A DNA stretch of 64,000 nucleotides from Bog-159 sp963707465 (GTDB lineage: Bacteria > Acidobacteriota > Terriglobia > Bryobacterales > Bryobacteraceae): contig CAVPQK010000028.1 in assembly GCA_963707465.1 (NCBI GenBank), positions 62,001-126,000 on the forward strand, given 5' to 3'. Within the stretch, counting starts at the first letter, position 1, and each line of letters starts with the position of its first letter. A program made the position numbers and the translations under genes. Below the pieces are notes generated by a model. That model made no database searches. It had not been told where the DNA came from and saw only the letters and a program-made list of their open reading frames with translations. Below, one piece after another: positions 49,801 to 57,521 of this stretch.

Positions 49801-50177
49801 GCACGGTGTCCGGAGATACTGTGACGCTGGTCGCCGTAGGCCGCTGTACGATCCGCGCGACACAGGCAGGCAATGCGGACTACGCGGCAGCCACGCCTGT
49901 AAGCCAGAGCTTCCAGGTGACCAAAGGCAGCCAGTCGATCACGTTTGGCGCGCTGTCGAATAAGCCGTTGGGCACGCCGCCGTTCGCGGTCAGTGCGACG
50001 GCGAGTTCCGGACTGGCCGTGAGCTTTGCCTCCACGACAACAACGATTTGCACGGTGTCCGGAAACACCGTGACGCTGGTCGCCACGGGCCGCTGTACGA
50101 TCCGCGCGACGCAGACCGGCGATGCAGACTATTCTGCGGCCACACCGGTGAATCAGAGCTTCCAGGTCACCCCATAG
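46860..50177 (+). CDS. Large surface protein: NHL-like propeller, choice-of-anchor D and Ig-like repeats
   Basis: 1105 residues. ATG 46860 with AAAGGAG upstream; signal peptide LPAWVCLAAACFPGIAAA. Residues about 130-390 contain SGPDGIAIDGAGILYISQGT-type NHL blades, then choice-of-anchor D domains (NGGNEALTVSNIALTGSASG; FAVTGIGGVPNGSLAPNPAV), a TPTQLQLTQQPTGGTVGSPI Ig-like domain, and finally three 82-84-residue repeats starting SQTITFGALP (49429 onward). Probably an extracellular adhesion or scaffold protein. No transporter or sortase signal is visible. Confidence 0.88.
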   Translation: MRFRFHDEMPASPRLPAWVCLAAACFPGIAAALDTATPSQPYLAFNAAEVGISPTAAQQLTASFAVTGSDTPTATVHYGHDYTPGVVNCTPSGGVQSCTVAVSFIPTLPGVRKDALFLMDGTAIIATVYLGGIGQAPLALVQPGVVSTTVPSSGLNQYDSAIDENGTAYIVFTYGPSGSNVYSVTSAGVASVVPVTVSGPDGIAIDGAGILYISQGTDELITWNTVTQTQGALPLVPMSYCSKFENLFGVATDSKGGVFTIETRCNNLFEFTSGGSLVTTAFSAAITGIPQIAVDGAGDVFFSGNDVLFEIPFGGVQAQINTAVGVSTGLAVDAADSVYATRYAGGGVAELPAASYAASQASLDPTANPTGLGLGSNGMLYVGNYQNLDKVDRSQGAINFGLQSTVGVASAPQTIQIYNGGNEALTVSNIALTGSASGFAIEQASGNNCAGAMVILPGAYCEVEVVLTPVHVGTVTGSIAVTTNSLNQPAAVSNIALSGYMDGAWIVATPNPLAFGNQQLNIPAVMSETLTNTGYIYAATVPAPSSNNGAFSAGLGNCPASLAVGASCQLSITFDPTLSQAYNGTISFTSVGNGVSQPVSFAVTGIGGVPNGSLAPNPAVFANQNINSTSGPLAVTLTNTGTATLTGIVPSITGAEASAFGIFAASNACGTSLAAASSCYIYVTFTPLAGTNYTATLSVADNAPGQPQTATLTGTGIATQNLAINEVIHTTDAPVPNPATMLNIAEVVHTMDAPVFAGTPTQLQLTQQPTGGTVGSPIGNVVVQVENASGSVVSGSTAAVTIASSPAGVGGTLTVNAVGGIATFSNLVFNAVNSYTLTASAAGLTSAISSAISIAKGSQTIAFAPLPNQPFGTPPFVVSATATSGLPVRFASATKPICTVSGNTVTLVAVGQCSIQASQPGNANYLAATPVTQSFQVTKDSQTITFGALPSQAFGTTPFAISATASSGLPVSFASTTATICTVSGDTVTLVAVGRCTIRATQAGNADYAAATPVSQSFQVTKGSQSITFGALSNKPLGTPPFAVSATASSGLAVSFASTTTTICTVSGNTVTLVATGRCTIRATQTGDADYSAATPVNQSFQVTP
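49429..50174 (+). repeat. Three tandem ~250-bp repeats at the 3' end of the surface protein gene
   Basis: Units start at about 49429, 49675 and 49924 and encode near-identical domains (SQTIxFxxLPxxxxGTxPF ... FASTTxTICTVSGxTVTLVA ... SQSFQVTK). The nucleotide sequences are similar enough to allow unequal recombination. Confidence 0.85.
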
Positions 50178-50211
50178 CTGAGGGCAAGCTACTCCGCAGT
50201 GAGCCGTGCGA

Positions 50212-50254
50212 AGGCGGCCTGAGAGGCCGCCGCAGGCCGAGGGCCTGCCCCACG
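50212..50254. repeat. Extragenic palindrome, type 2 (copy 2)
   Basis: GGCGGCCTGAGAGGCCGCC then CAGGCCGAGGGCCTG and CCCCAC, near-identical in order to 33676-33718. It lies between the convergent ends of the surface-protein gene and the symporter gene. Confidence 0.8.
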
Positions 50255-50258
50255 ACGA

Positions 50259-52085
50259 TCAGCCGCGGAAGTAGAGATAGCCGCCTAATATGCAGAGGAG
50301 CACGACGCCGGAGGCGGCGACCTCTTTCCAGCTCCAGCCTGCGCGGGTCTTGGCGCGGTCGGCAGCAGTGGCGGTGCCGAAAGTCAGGCTTTGGATCTTC
50401 CGCATGTCCGGCGCAGCCGTCGCAAAACTTACCGTGACCATGACTATGGCCGATACAAGCGTGATGAGCACGCTGAAGTATTGGAAGTAGATGTTATTGA
50501 CGACCCACAGGAACGATCCCGGCTCGTAGCCGTGGAAGCCGCCGATGCCCATGCTGACCGGCGTGTCGACCGTCATGCGGAAGATTCCCAGCGCGAAGCC
50601 TACGATCATGGCCCAGAGAGCGCCCGCGCCGTTCATCCGCTTGAAGAAGACGCCGAGGAAGAACACCACAAAGATGGGCGGCGCCAGATAGCCTTGCACG
50701 GACTGCAAGTAAGTGTACAGGCCGCCGGCGTTCTTGATGACCGGAATCCAGGCCAGGGCAATCAAGACCATGACGGTGGTGGCGAAACGGCCGGTGCGCA
50801 CGAGTTGATGCTGCGAAGCCTGCGGTTTCCACTTCTGATACAAGTCCACGGTAAACAGCGTGGAGCAGGCGTTGAACACTCCCGCCAGTGAGCCCATTAA
50901 GGCGGAAAGCAATCCGGCAACCACAATGCCGCGAATCCCCGGAGGCAACAGATACTGCACCATCATGGGGAAGGCGGCGTTGGAGAGCGCCGGTATGGAC
51001 TTGCCATCGGGGGTGACCATGGCCGCCAACTCAGGTACCTTGCCGCTCTTGGCCAGGGCGTAGCAGATCAGGCCCGGAATGATGAACAGATACACGGGGA
51101 AGAGTTTGAGGAACGCCGCGAAGATACTGCCGCGGCGGGCGATGGTCTCATTGGGAGCGCCCAAGGCGCGCTGGACGATGTATTGGTCGGTACACCAGTA
51201 CCACATGCCGATGATGGGGGCGCAGAAGAGCATGCCGAGCCAAGGGAAGTTGTCGTTGAAATACCAGGCTTCTTTGGTGACGGCGCCGGCGGCATTGGTT
51301 TGCAGGACGGGCGCCCAGGTGCCTTCGACGCCGTGCGGGATGAGCGGCTTCCACAGGTTGAACATGTCGGAGCCGCAGATGTGGCGTAGCTCGTTCCAGC
51401 CGCCGAGGCGGACCAGGCCGTAGGCGGTCAGCAGGAACGATCCGAAGATGAGGACGGTTACCTGCACGGCGTCGTTGTAGGCCACGGCGCGCATGCCGCC
51501 AAGGGTGGTGTAAAGGCCGGTGAGCAGGATCACCAGCACGGAACCGATCCAGAAGCTGTCGATGGTGACGCCGCCGAGAGTGATGGACATATCCGGGAAC
51601 AGCGTGCCGAAGACCACGCCGCCGGCGAAGATACCGACGGCGATCTTGGAAATGATGAACGTGATGATGGAGACGATGGAGAGGACGTAACGGGATTTTT
51701 CGTTGAAGCGGCGCTCCAGGAATTCCGGCATGGTGAAGACCATGGAGCGCATGTAGAAGGGCACGAAGACCCAGGCCAGCAGCAGGAGGCACCAGGCGTG
51801 CAGCTCATAGTGGGCCATGGCGACGCCGCTGGTGGCGCCGGAGCCGGCTAGTCCGACGATGTGTTCCGAGCCGATGTTGGAGGCGAAGATGGATGCGCCG
51901 ATGACCCACCAGCCCAGGTTGCGGCCGGCCAGGAAGTAGTCGGCGGCGGAGTCCTTGGCGCGGCGGACCACCCAGGTAGCCACGCCCAGCAGAATTCCGA
52001 AATATATCGCGATCGTGAGCCAGTCGAGCGCGGTGATGCGGGATGCATGAGTGGCAGCTAGCAGCAGCAGGGCTGGTGTCAACAT
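50259..52085 (-). CDS. Sodium:solute symporter (SSS family)
   Basis: 608 residues with about 13-14 membrane helices. SSS/SGLT signatures: WLTIAIYFGILLGVATWVVR, DYFLAGRNLGWWVIGASIFA, SNIGSEHIVGLAGSGATSG, and GLLSALMGSLAGVFNACSTL with the conserved Gly-rich helix. It would import sugar or another organic solute with Na+ across the inner membrane. Same orientation as the MFS gene (100-bp gap). No enzyme nearby reveals the solute. Confidence 0.93.
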   Translation of the reverse strand: MLTPALLLLAATHASRITALDWLTIAIYFGILLGVATWVVRRAKDSAADYFLAGRNLGWWVIGASIFASNIGSEHIVGLAGSGATSGVAMAHYELHAWCLLLLAWVFVPFYMRSMVFTMPEFLERRFNEKSRYVLSIVSIITFIISKIAVGIFAGGVVFGTLFPDMSITLGGVTIDSFWIGSVLVILLTGLYTTLGGMRAVAYNDAVQVTVLIFGSFLLTAYGLVRLGGWNELRHICGSDMFNLWKPLIPHGVEGTWAPVLQTNAAGAVTKEAWYFNDNFPWLGMLFCAPIIGMWYWCTDQYIVQRALGAPNETIARRGSIFAAFLKLFPVYLFIIPGLICYALAKSGKVPELAAMVTPDGKSIPALSNAAFPMMVQYLLPPGIRGIVVAGLLSALMGSLAGVFNACSTLFTVDLYQKWKPQASQHQLVRTGRFATTVMVLIALAWIPVIKNAGGLYTYLQSVQGYLAPPIFVVFFLGVFFKRMNGAGALWAMIVGFALGIFRMTVDTPVSMGIGGFHGYEPGSFLWVVNNIYFQYFSVLITLVSAIVMVTVSFATAAPDMRKIQSLTFGTATAADRAKTRAGWSWKEVAASGVVLLCILGGYLYFRG

Positions 52086-52185
52086 CGTCTGGGAGTTCCT
52101 CTCTGTTTGGGCAACGCGCCGGAAGCCCGATTATACTTCGGATTCCTCGCAAAGGCGCCTAGGGGACCGCAAAGGACGCAAAGAA

Positions 52186-53493
52186 TTACTTGGCACGTTC
52201 CAGACGGCCTCCTTCGCGGCGGTCGGCGCGCAGGAGCAGAAGCGAAAAGATCAGGCCGCAGAAGCCGAGCCCGGCGAACATAATCTGGCTGGCGGCGTAG
52301 CCATGGGTGGCGTCGCGGAGGGCGCCGTTGGCGTAGGGGAAGGCGCCGAGGCCCAGATTCTGGATGGCGGTCATCAGGCCGAAGGCAGTGCCCACGCAGC
52401 GGGCGTCCACGATGAGCGGCACGGATGGCCAGATGCAGGCGGGGACCAGCACGAAAGCCGCGCCCAGCACGATCATGGGGACGACCGGCCACAGGTGCGT
52501 CAGGCCCAGAAGCAGGTGGGCAGGGACGATGAGGAGAGAGCCGGCCACCATGAGCGTGGCGCGGCGGCCGATGCGATCGACCAGGTTGCCGGCGAAGGGC
52601 GCGAGCACCATGGAAGCCGCGATGATGATGGAGGTGACGCCCTGGGCGGTGGTGAACATGTGGGTCAGGTTGAAGAACACGCCGGCAAAGAAGCCGAGAC
52701 CCTCGGCGGACGCCATGGGCATGGCCCACTTATCGTGGAAGAAGTCGGTGGCCAGCGCGGTGAAGGGGAAGATAGCGGAGTAGAAAGTGACGCAGATACC
52801 GACGGCGTACCAGTAGGAGGGGCGGAACTTGCCGACGTCGCTCCAGGCGATTTTGTCGCCTGAGCCGGCTTCGGGCAGCTTCAAGATAGGCTCGGCGTGG
52901 CGATCCATGATGGTGTAGATCCAGTTGCACAGCAGGCTGAACAGGCACAGCGCGGCGGCGATCCAGAGCGCGCCGCGCCAGCCCAAGCGGGCGGCCAGCA
53001 GCTCTTCCGTGTTGAAGGAAAACAGGGTGCCGAGGCGCGCGATGGTCAGGGTGATGCCGAATGCCAGGGCCAGTTCCTTGCCGGTGAACCAGCGCGCGGT
53101 GATGGCGCTCTGGGCAACGATCATGGACTCGGAGCCGATGCCAAAGAGTACGCGGCCGGCATACAGGACCGGCAGGCTGGGCGCCCAGGCGACCATAGAG
53201 GCGCCGGCCACCACGAAGGCGGAGAAAATCAGGCTGGCGCGGCGAACGCCCACGCGATCGATGAGGACGCCGCCGAGCCCGACGGCGACGACGGCGGCCA
53301 CGCTGTACATGGTGTACATGGTCCCGATGGCGGCGCGATCGGTGTGGAAGACCCGGATGAGGGTGGTCTCGATGGCGCCGACGCTATCGTAGGCGAAGTA
53401 GCTGCCGAAGGCCATCAGGGCGGCGAAGGCCAGGATGATGAAACGATAGGGCCGGGCGGCGGGGTGGAAGGGGCCGTGTTCCGATGGAGACAT
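52186..53493 (-). CDS. MFS transporter
   Basis: 435 residues with 12 predicted helices. Features: FGSYFAYDSVGAIETTLIRV, GLGGVLIDRVGVRRASLIFS (the loop 2-3 motif G-x3-D-R-x-G-x-R-x), FGIGSESMIVAQSAITARWF, and AGNLVDRIGRRATLMVAGSL as the second-half equivalent. Sugar- or organic-acid-type carrier; substrate not deducible. Confidence 0.92.
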   Translation of the reverse strand: MSPSEHGPFHPAARPYRFIILAFAALMAFGSYFAYDSVGAIETTLIRVFHTDRAAIGTMYTMYSVAAVVAVGLGGVLIDRVGVRRASLIFSAFVVAGASMVAWAPSLPVLYAGRVLFGIGSESMIVAQSAITARWFTGKELALAFGITLTIARLGTLFSFNTEELLAARLGWRGALWIAAALCLFSLLCNWIYTIMDRHAEPILKLPEAGSGDKIAWSDVGKFRPSYWYAVGICVTFYSAIFPFTALATDFFHDKWAMPMASAEGLGFFAGVFFNLTHMFTTAQGVTSIIIAASMVLAPFAGNLVDRIGRRATLMVAGSLLIVPAHLLLGLTHLWPVVPMIVLGAAFVLVPACIWPSVPLIVDARCVGTAFGLMTAIQNLGLGAFPYANGALRDATHGYAASQIMFAGLGFCGLIFSLLLLRADRREGGRLERAK

Positions 53494-53529
53494 GGATCTG
53501 GGAGTATAGCAGACGGCGGGGAGGAGACA

Positions 53530-53559
53530 GGAGTCAGGAGGCAGGAGTCAGGAGGCAGG
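53530..53559. repeat. GGAGTCAGGAGGCA direct repeats, left side of the decayed PIN locus
   Basis: Two exact copies of a 14-bp unit (53530-53543, 53544-53557) plus partial units on each side. Related sequence recurs at 54114-54134. Confidence 0.85.
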
Positions 53560-53693
53560 AGACGGAAGGAAAGCGTATTGTCTGCGGGAAAACTGCTGGG
53601 CAACCTGCCCGGGATCGGAACCGCAGCCTCAGACGAGTGGTTGGCGACCTCATTCTGCAATCGTCGAGAGGGGCCAAAGACGCATCCATAAAG

Positions 53694-53777
53694 ATGAGCG
53701 ATTACGGTTTCCCCATTTTCCGGTGCGCCCGTCCCGTGAGCAGCGAGGACGTCAAGGCTCTCGACGACGAAGAGTAA
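53694..53777 (+). pseudogene. Remnant of a VapB-type antitoxin gene
   Basis: ATG AGC GAT TAC opens a 27-codon frame (MSDYGFPIFRCARPVSSEDV...DDEE, stop at 53777) directly before the PIN remnant. It is too short to be a whole antitoxin; the acidic C-terminus and position suggest the remains of one. Weak on its own. Confidence 0.4.
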
Positions 53778-54108
53778 GATCTACTGGCTCGACTCCCATG
53801 TCCTCATCGCACTGGCGCACCCCGAGCACAGTCTGAACGCGCGCGGCCGCGTGGTTCGTGAAGGGATACCGGTTTGCAACATGCCCCATCACGCAAGGCG
53901 AGCTTCTGCTCGAATCCATTTCCTCCCTTCCGCGGCACGAATTCCGGCCGGATGACCTTTCCTATCTCGACATGTCAACCTAGGGAATCACCGGGCACAG
54001 GCAGATCGCTGACGCGTACCTTGTGCTGTCGGGGCGGACACACGGCGGTTCAGTAGCCACGATGGACCAAGCGCTGGCAGCCGTTCACGCAGGAACTACA
54101 CCGTTATA
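53778..54108 (+). pseudogene. Decayed PIN-domain (VapC-type) toxin gene
   Basis: IYWLDSHVLIALAHPEHSLN matches the N-terminal PIN strand with its first Asp. One frameshift follows near 53856-53862, after which another frame reads FVKGYRFATCPITQGELLLE, interrupted by a TAG (53981-53983), and then GHRQIADAYLVLSGRTHGGS, VATMDQALAAVHAG. All conserved PIN motifs (D..., ...CPITQG..., H-R-Q...DAYL, A-T-x-D) can be followed, so it was once a VapC-type RNase. One frameshift plus one stop make it non-functional. Confidence 0.8.
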
Positions 54109-54113
54109 AAGAG

Positions 54114-54134
54114 GGGTCAGGAGGCAGAAGTCAG
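54114..54134. repeat. GTCAGGAGGCA repeat, right side of the decayed PIN locus
   Basis: GGGTCAGGAGGCAGAAGTCA is a near copy of the repeat at 53530-53559 in the same direction. The pair encloses about 550 bp holding both toxin remnants. Confidence 0.7.
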
Positions 54135-55312
54135 AATATAAGGCCGGCGGAGGCTCCGACCCATTCCAGATTCTTGTTGTGATCCACTCCCATCATGGTG
54201 CCGCGGCCCATACGGACCAGGAGGGAGACGGGACGGAGTTCGTCGAGCCAGATATACATGATGCGGATTTCAGCCATGGTTTTGCCGTGCGGTGTATCGA
54301 TGACAGGCTCGAAGTTGACGCGCTCCTGCAGGATGTAGTTGCGGCGGTCGGCGGCGGGGATGGCCATGATTTCTTCGCGGGAGGGGCCGATGCGCACGCC
54401 CAGACCGGCGAAGGAGTAGAGCGGCTTCAGCACGTAGTTATGCGTGTCCTGCGGGATGTGCTGGAGTTGGTCGAGGAACCAGGTCTGGGGCACCGAGGGA
54501 TGCCGCAGGTAGGGGATGGAGAATTTGCTGACGCGGAAATAGTCGTTGGGGTGGCCGGCCCATTCGACGTCCAATTCATCGCGGAAATCGAAGGCCGGGA
54601 CGATGCCGCGGCGCTGCAGTTCGTCGACGATGGCGCGGTTGTAGATGCGGCGGATGGGGATCATGCGGCCGTCGCGCTCGTAGAGGAGACGCTTGCCCTC
54701 TTTGCGGATTTGGGTGATCGAGACGGCGCGCACGCCGAACATGCGTTCGGTGAGCACGAAATCGGCGAGGGTCTTCTGGTGGAGCGGATCGATCTCCATC
54801 AGGATGACGTTTTCGGGATCGTGTCCACCGAGAATGGCGTGGCCTAACAGGGCCTTGTAGGCGGGGAGGTCGAGGCCGCCGATCAGGTAGCGCAGGTTCG
54901 GATCGAGGCCATAGGCGTCGATGTAGACTTGCGACAGCACGGGCTGATAGGCGTAAAGCGAGGGGAAGGCTTGAATCTCGACCAGGCGCGGGGCGATTTG
55001 TCCGGGCGCTTCGCGGACGAGGCCGAAATCCACCTGGAGGAAGAGGGGGTGGTCGGGCTCGCCGGGCACATCGAATTGCGGCGGGACGGCCTGACGAGCC
55101 ATGGCCAGATACTCGGGAGACGTCAACTGTTGGATCAGTTCCGCGCCGTCGCGGGCCATGGCTTCGACGAGCGCGGCGGGGAAGAAGCAGGGGGTTTCAC
55201 TATGGCGGAAGGCTAGCGGAGTGCCGGATTGCGCTTCCATGCGGGCGATGAACGCGGCGTATTTCTGCGGCGTGAAGGCGGCGTTGAAGGACTCGCGGAG
55301 AGCGGGGATCAT
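54131..55312 (-). CDS. Predicted ATP-grasp-like ligase (last gene of amidoligase operon)
   Basis: 393 residues, not a named family to me. The C-terminal half has ATP-grasp-like features: NYVLKPLYSFAGLGVRIG (Lys then glycine loop), NYILQERVNFEPVID (hinge), and AEIRIMYIWLDELRPVSLLV then RMGRGTMMGVDHNKNLEW, where the Glu/Asp/Asn would bind Mg. The N-terminal half (MIPALRESFNAAFTPQKYAA; FLQVDFGLVREAPGQIAPRL) is unassigned. ATG 55312 overlaps the aminopeptidase stop (ATGA); longer readings start inside that gene. Its position in a four-gene overlap chain links it to peptide or amide formation. Confidence 0.75.
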   Translation of the reverse strand: MIPALRESFNAAFTPQKYAAFIARMEAQSGTPLAFRHSETPCFFPAALVEAMARDGAELIQQLTSPEYLAMARQAVPPQFDVPGEPDHPLFLQVDFGLVREAPGQIAPRLVEIQAFPSLYAYQPVLSQVYIDAYGLDPNLRYLIGGLDLPAYKALLGHAILGGHDPENVILMEIDPLHQKTLADFVLTERMFGVRAVSITQIRKEGKRLLYERDGRMIPIRRIYNRAIVDELQRRGIVPAFDFRDELDVEWAGHPNDYFRVSKFSIPYLRHPSVPQTWFLDQLQHIPQDTHNYVLKPLYSFAGLGVRIGPSREEIMAIPAADRRNYILQERVNFEPVIDTPHGKTMAEIRIMYIWLDELRPVSLLVRMGRGTMMGVDHNKNLEWVGASAGLIF

Positions 55313-56388
55313 GCTTCTGGCCGGCTGAAAGCCGCCCCCAGAGGGGACCCCGGGCAGGATTGCCCGCCCTCCAGCGTGAATTCGCCGGCGCGCATGATCA
55401 TGCGGTCGTCGGCCCAAATGTCGAATTTGCGGCCCACCACGTCGATGTGGGTGGTCGAGCGCCAGGGAGCGCCGGTATAACTGCCGTAGGGATCGCCAAA
55501 GGCGATGTGGACGCCCGGAATTTTCTCATCCTGGAGAATGTTGCCGATCACGTCGCGTACTCCGATGTTCGTGCCGATGGCGAACTCGCCGACGCGGTCG
55601 CTGTTTTCGTCGGTATGGGTATAGCGCCAGAATTCGTCTTCCAGGGCATGGTTGGCGCAGTGCGCTTCGACGAGCCGGTTGCCTTTGACGCGGATGGTGA
55701 GCGGCGCGCCCTGCAGGTCACCGTATTTGGCGCACAGGTAATCGCCGACCACGCCATCCACCACGAAGGTACCGTTGACCTCGCCGGGGGCGGTGAAGAT
55801 CTCGCCGCCCGGCAGATTGCCCCAGGTATTCTGGCTGATGATGCCGCTGGTTTTGAGCCACTTGTAATCGGGGTTCATCTCGGCAACAAGGTCGGTGCCG
55901 GCGGGCGTTTTGGCGCGGACCAGGGCGGCAGCCCGGGCGATCTCGATCACCTGCAGACTGATGCGGTCCACTTCGCGGAAGTCGGCGCGCATGCCGTCGC
56001 GCATGATCTGCTTGGTGATATTGACCATGTGGGCGTGACGGATCTGGCGGCGGGTGACCACCTCGGTCATCTGCATGCGCGAATGGAGCTCATTAGCCTG
56101 CGCCTGGGCGGCGAAGATGCTCACCTGGCTGGATTCGAGATCGTCGAGCACCGGCGGCGGCATCTGCGCAAGGGGGCGCGGGGCCACTTCCTCCAGGATC
56201 CAGGGGCGATAGGGCGCGCCGATGCTGTCGAGTTCCGCGGCCAGCGCGGCGGCGATTTCGATGGAGGCATGGTCGGTGATCAGGGTCACCTTTTCCTGCG
56301 GCTGGATGCGGAGGCAGACGGCGACGGCGTTGCGCGATCCTTCGATGAGCGAAGGCTCGACGGCTACCTTATTTAGAGCTGGATTCAC
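55309..56388 (-). CDS. M29-family (AmpS/PepS-like) aminopeptidase
   Basis: 359 residues. Metal-site segments typical of M29: SDRVGEFAIGTNIGV, KIPGVHIAFGDPYGSYTGAP and STTHIDVVGRKFDIWADDRM. Enzymes of the family are cobalt- or zinc-dependent aminopeptidases. The C-terminal ~20 residues (from LEGGQSCPGSPLG) are encoded by a GC-rich palindrome and are not family-like. Overlaps both neighbours by 4 nt, so it is translated with the ligases. Confidence 0.9.
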   Translation of the reverse strand: MNPALNKVAVEPSLIEGSRNAVAVCLRIQPQEKVTLITDHASIEIAAALAAELDSIGAPYRPWILEEVAPRPLAQMPPPVLDDLESSQVSIFAAQAQANELHSRMQMTEVVTRRQIRHAHMVNITKQIMRDGMRADFREVDRISLQVIEIARAAALVRAKTPAGTDLVAEMNPDYKWLKTSGIISQNTWGNLPGGEIFTAPGEVNGTFVVDGVVGDYLCAKYGDLQGAPLTIRVKGNRLVEAHCANHALEDEFWRYTHTDENSDRVGEFAIGTNIGVRDVIGNILQDEKIPGVHIAFGDPYGSYTGAPWRSTTHIDVVGRKFDIWADDRMIMRAGEFTLEGGQSCPGSPLGAAFSRPEA

Positions 56389-57521
56389 CGGGCGGATACC
56401 CCTCTCTCCTCGGAATCGTAGATGCCCGCTTCGGTCTCTTCGACGATGTAGTCGACTACTTTTTTCATATCGTGGGTTTCATTCCAGACGCGCAACTGGC
56501 GATCCGCGCCGGTTCCATTCTTGAGTATTTCGCGGATGTAGTTAATCTCTTCCCGGCTGCCTAATTCGTCGACGACGTCGTCGATAATCTCAAAGTATTC
56601 GTCCATGAGCTCGCGCATAGGGACCTCGACGCGCTTGCCGAAATCGATGAGCTTGCCGTCGATACCGTAGCGCAGGGCGCGCCATTTATTCTCCATGATG
56701 AGCGCGCGGCGGTACAGCCGGAACCCTTGATTCATGGAGTGCAGCTTGTAGAGCTTGGCCACGGTCGCCTGGATGAGCGCGGCGAGCGCGATGGTTTCTT
56801 CTGCGCGCATGGGGATGTCGCACACGCGGAATTCGAGGGTGCTGAAGTAGGGATGCGGGCGGATATCCCACCAGATTTTCTTGGCGTTATCGATGCACTT
56901 GGTCTTGACCAGCAGGTTGATGAAACTTTCGTATTCGCCGTAGCTGGGGAAATAATCCGGGATATTAGTGCGGGGAAACTTGTCGAAGACCTTGCAGCGG
57001 TAGGATTTCAAGCCGGTATCGATGCCGCGCCAGAAGGGCGAATTGGTGGAGAGCGCCAGGATATGCGGCAGGAAATAGCGCGCGGCGTTCATGATGTGGA
57101 TGGCGGTTTCGGGATCTTCGATGCCGATGTGGACGTGCAGGCCGAAGATGAGGTTGGCGCGCGCGACCATCTGCATGTCTTCGACGATGGTTTGGTAGCG
57201 CTCGTCGGGGTGGATTTCCTGCTTGCTCCAGTCGGCGAAGGGGTGGGAGGCGGCGGCGGCCAGGCGCAGGCCGTTCTGCTTGGCGAGGCCGATCAGGCTG
57301 CGGCGGATCATGTAGATCTCCGCCTTGGCTTCTTTGATGTCGCGGCAGACGACGGTACCGGCTTCGATGACGGATTGATGCATTTCGGGCTTGACGCGCT
57401 CGGTGAGGACGGCTTTGCCCTTTTCGATCATTTCCAGGCCGATATGGGAGCGGAGGTCGCGGGTTTCGGGGTCGATGGTTTGATATTCTTCCTCGATGCC
57501 GATGTTCAGGCTAGGCTTCAT
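56385..57521 (-). CDS. Carboxylate-amine ligase, YbdK/GCS2 family
   Basis: 378 residues. GIEEEYQTIDPETRDLRSHI is the ATP/metal start of the glutamate-cysteine-ligase 2 fold; HVHIGIEDPETAIHIMNAAR and LALSTNSPFWRGIDTGLKSY are core motifs, with TLEFRVCDIPMRAEETIALA nearer the C-terminus. The E. coli homologue YbdK has weak glutamate-cysteine ligase activity, but substrates of family members vary. Four-nucleotide overlaps with genes on both sides. Confidence 0.93.
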   Translation of the reverse strand: MKPSLNIGIEEEYQTIDPETRDLRSHIGLEMIEKGKAVLTERVKPEMHQSVIEAGTVVCRDIKEAKAEIYMIRRSLIGLAKQNGLRLAAAASHPFADWSKQEIHPDERYQTIVEDMQMVARANLIFGLHVHIGIEDPETAIHIMNAARYFLPHILALSTNSPFWRGIDTGLKSYRCKVFDKFPRTNIPDYFPSYGEYESFINLLVKTKCIDNAKKIWWDIRPHPYFSTLEFRVCDIPMRAEETIALAALIQATVAKLYKLHSMNQGFRLYRRALIMENKWRALRYGIDGKLIDFGKRVEVPMRELMDEYFEIIDDVVDELGSREEINYIREILKNGTGADRQLRVWNETHDMKKVVDYIVEETEAGIYDSEERGVSAR

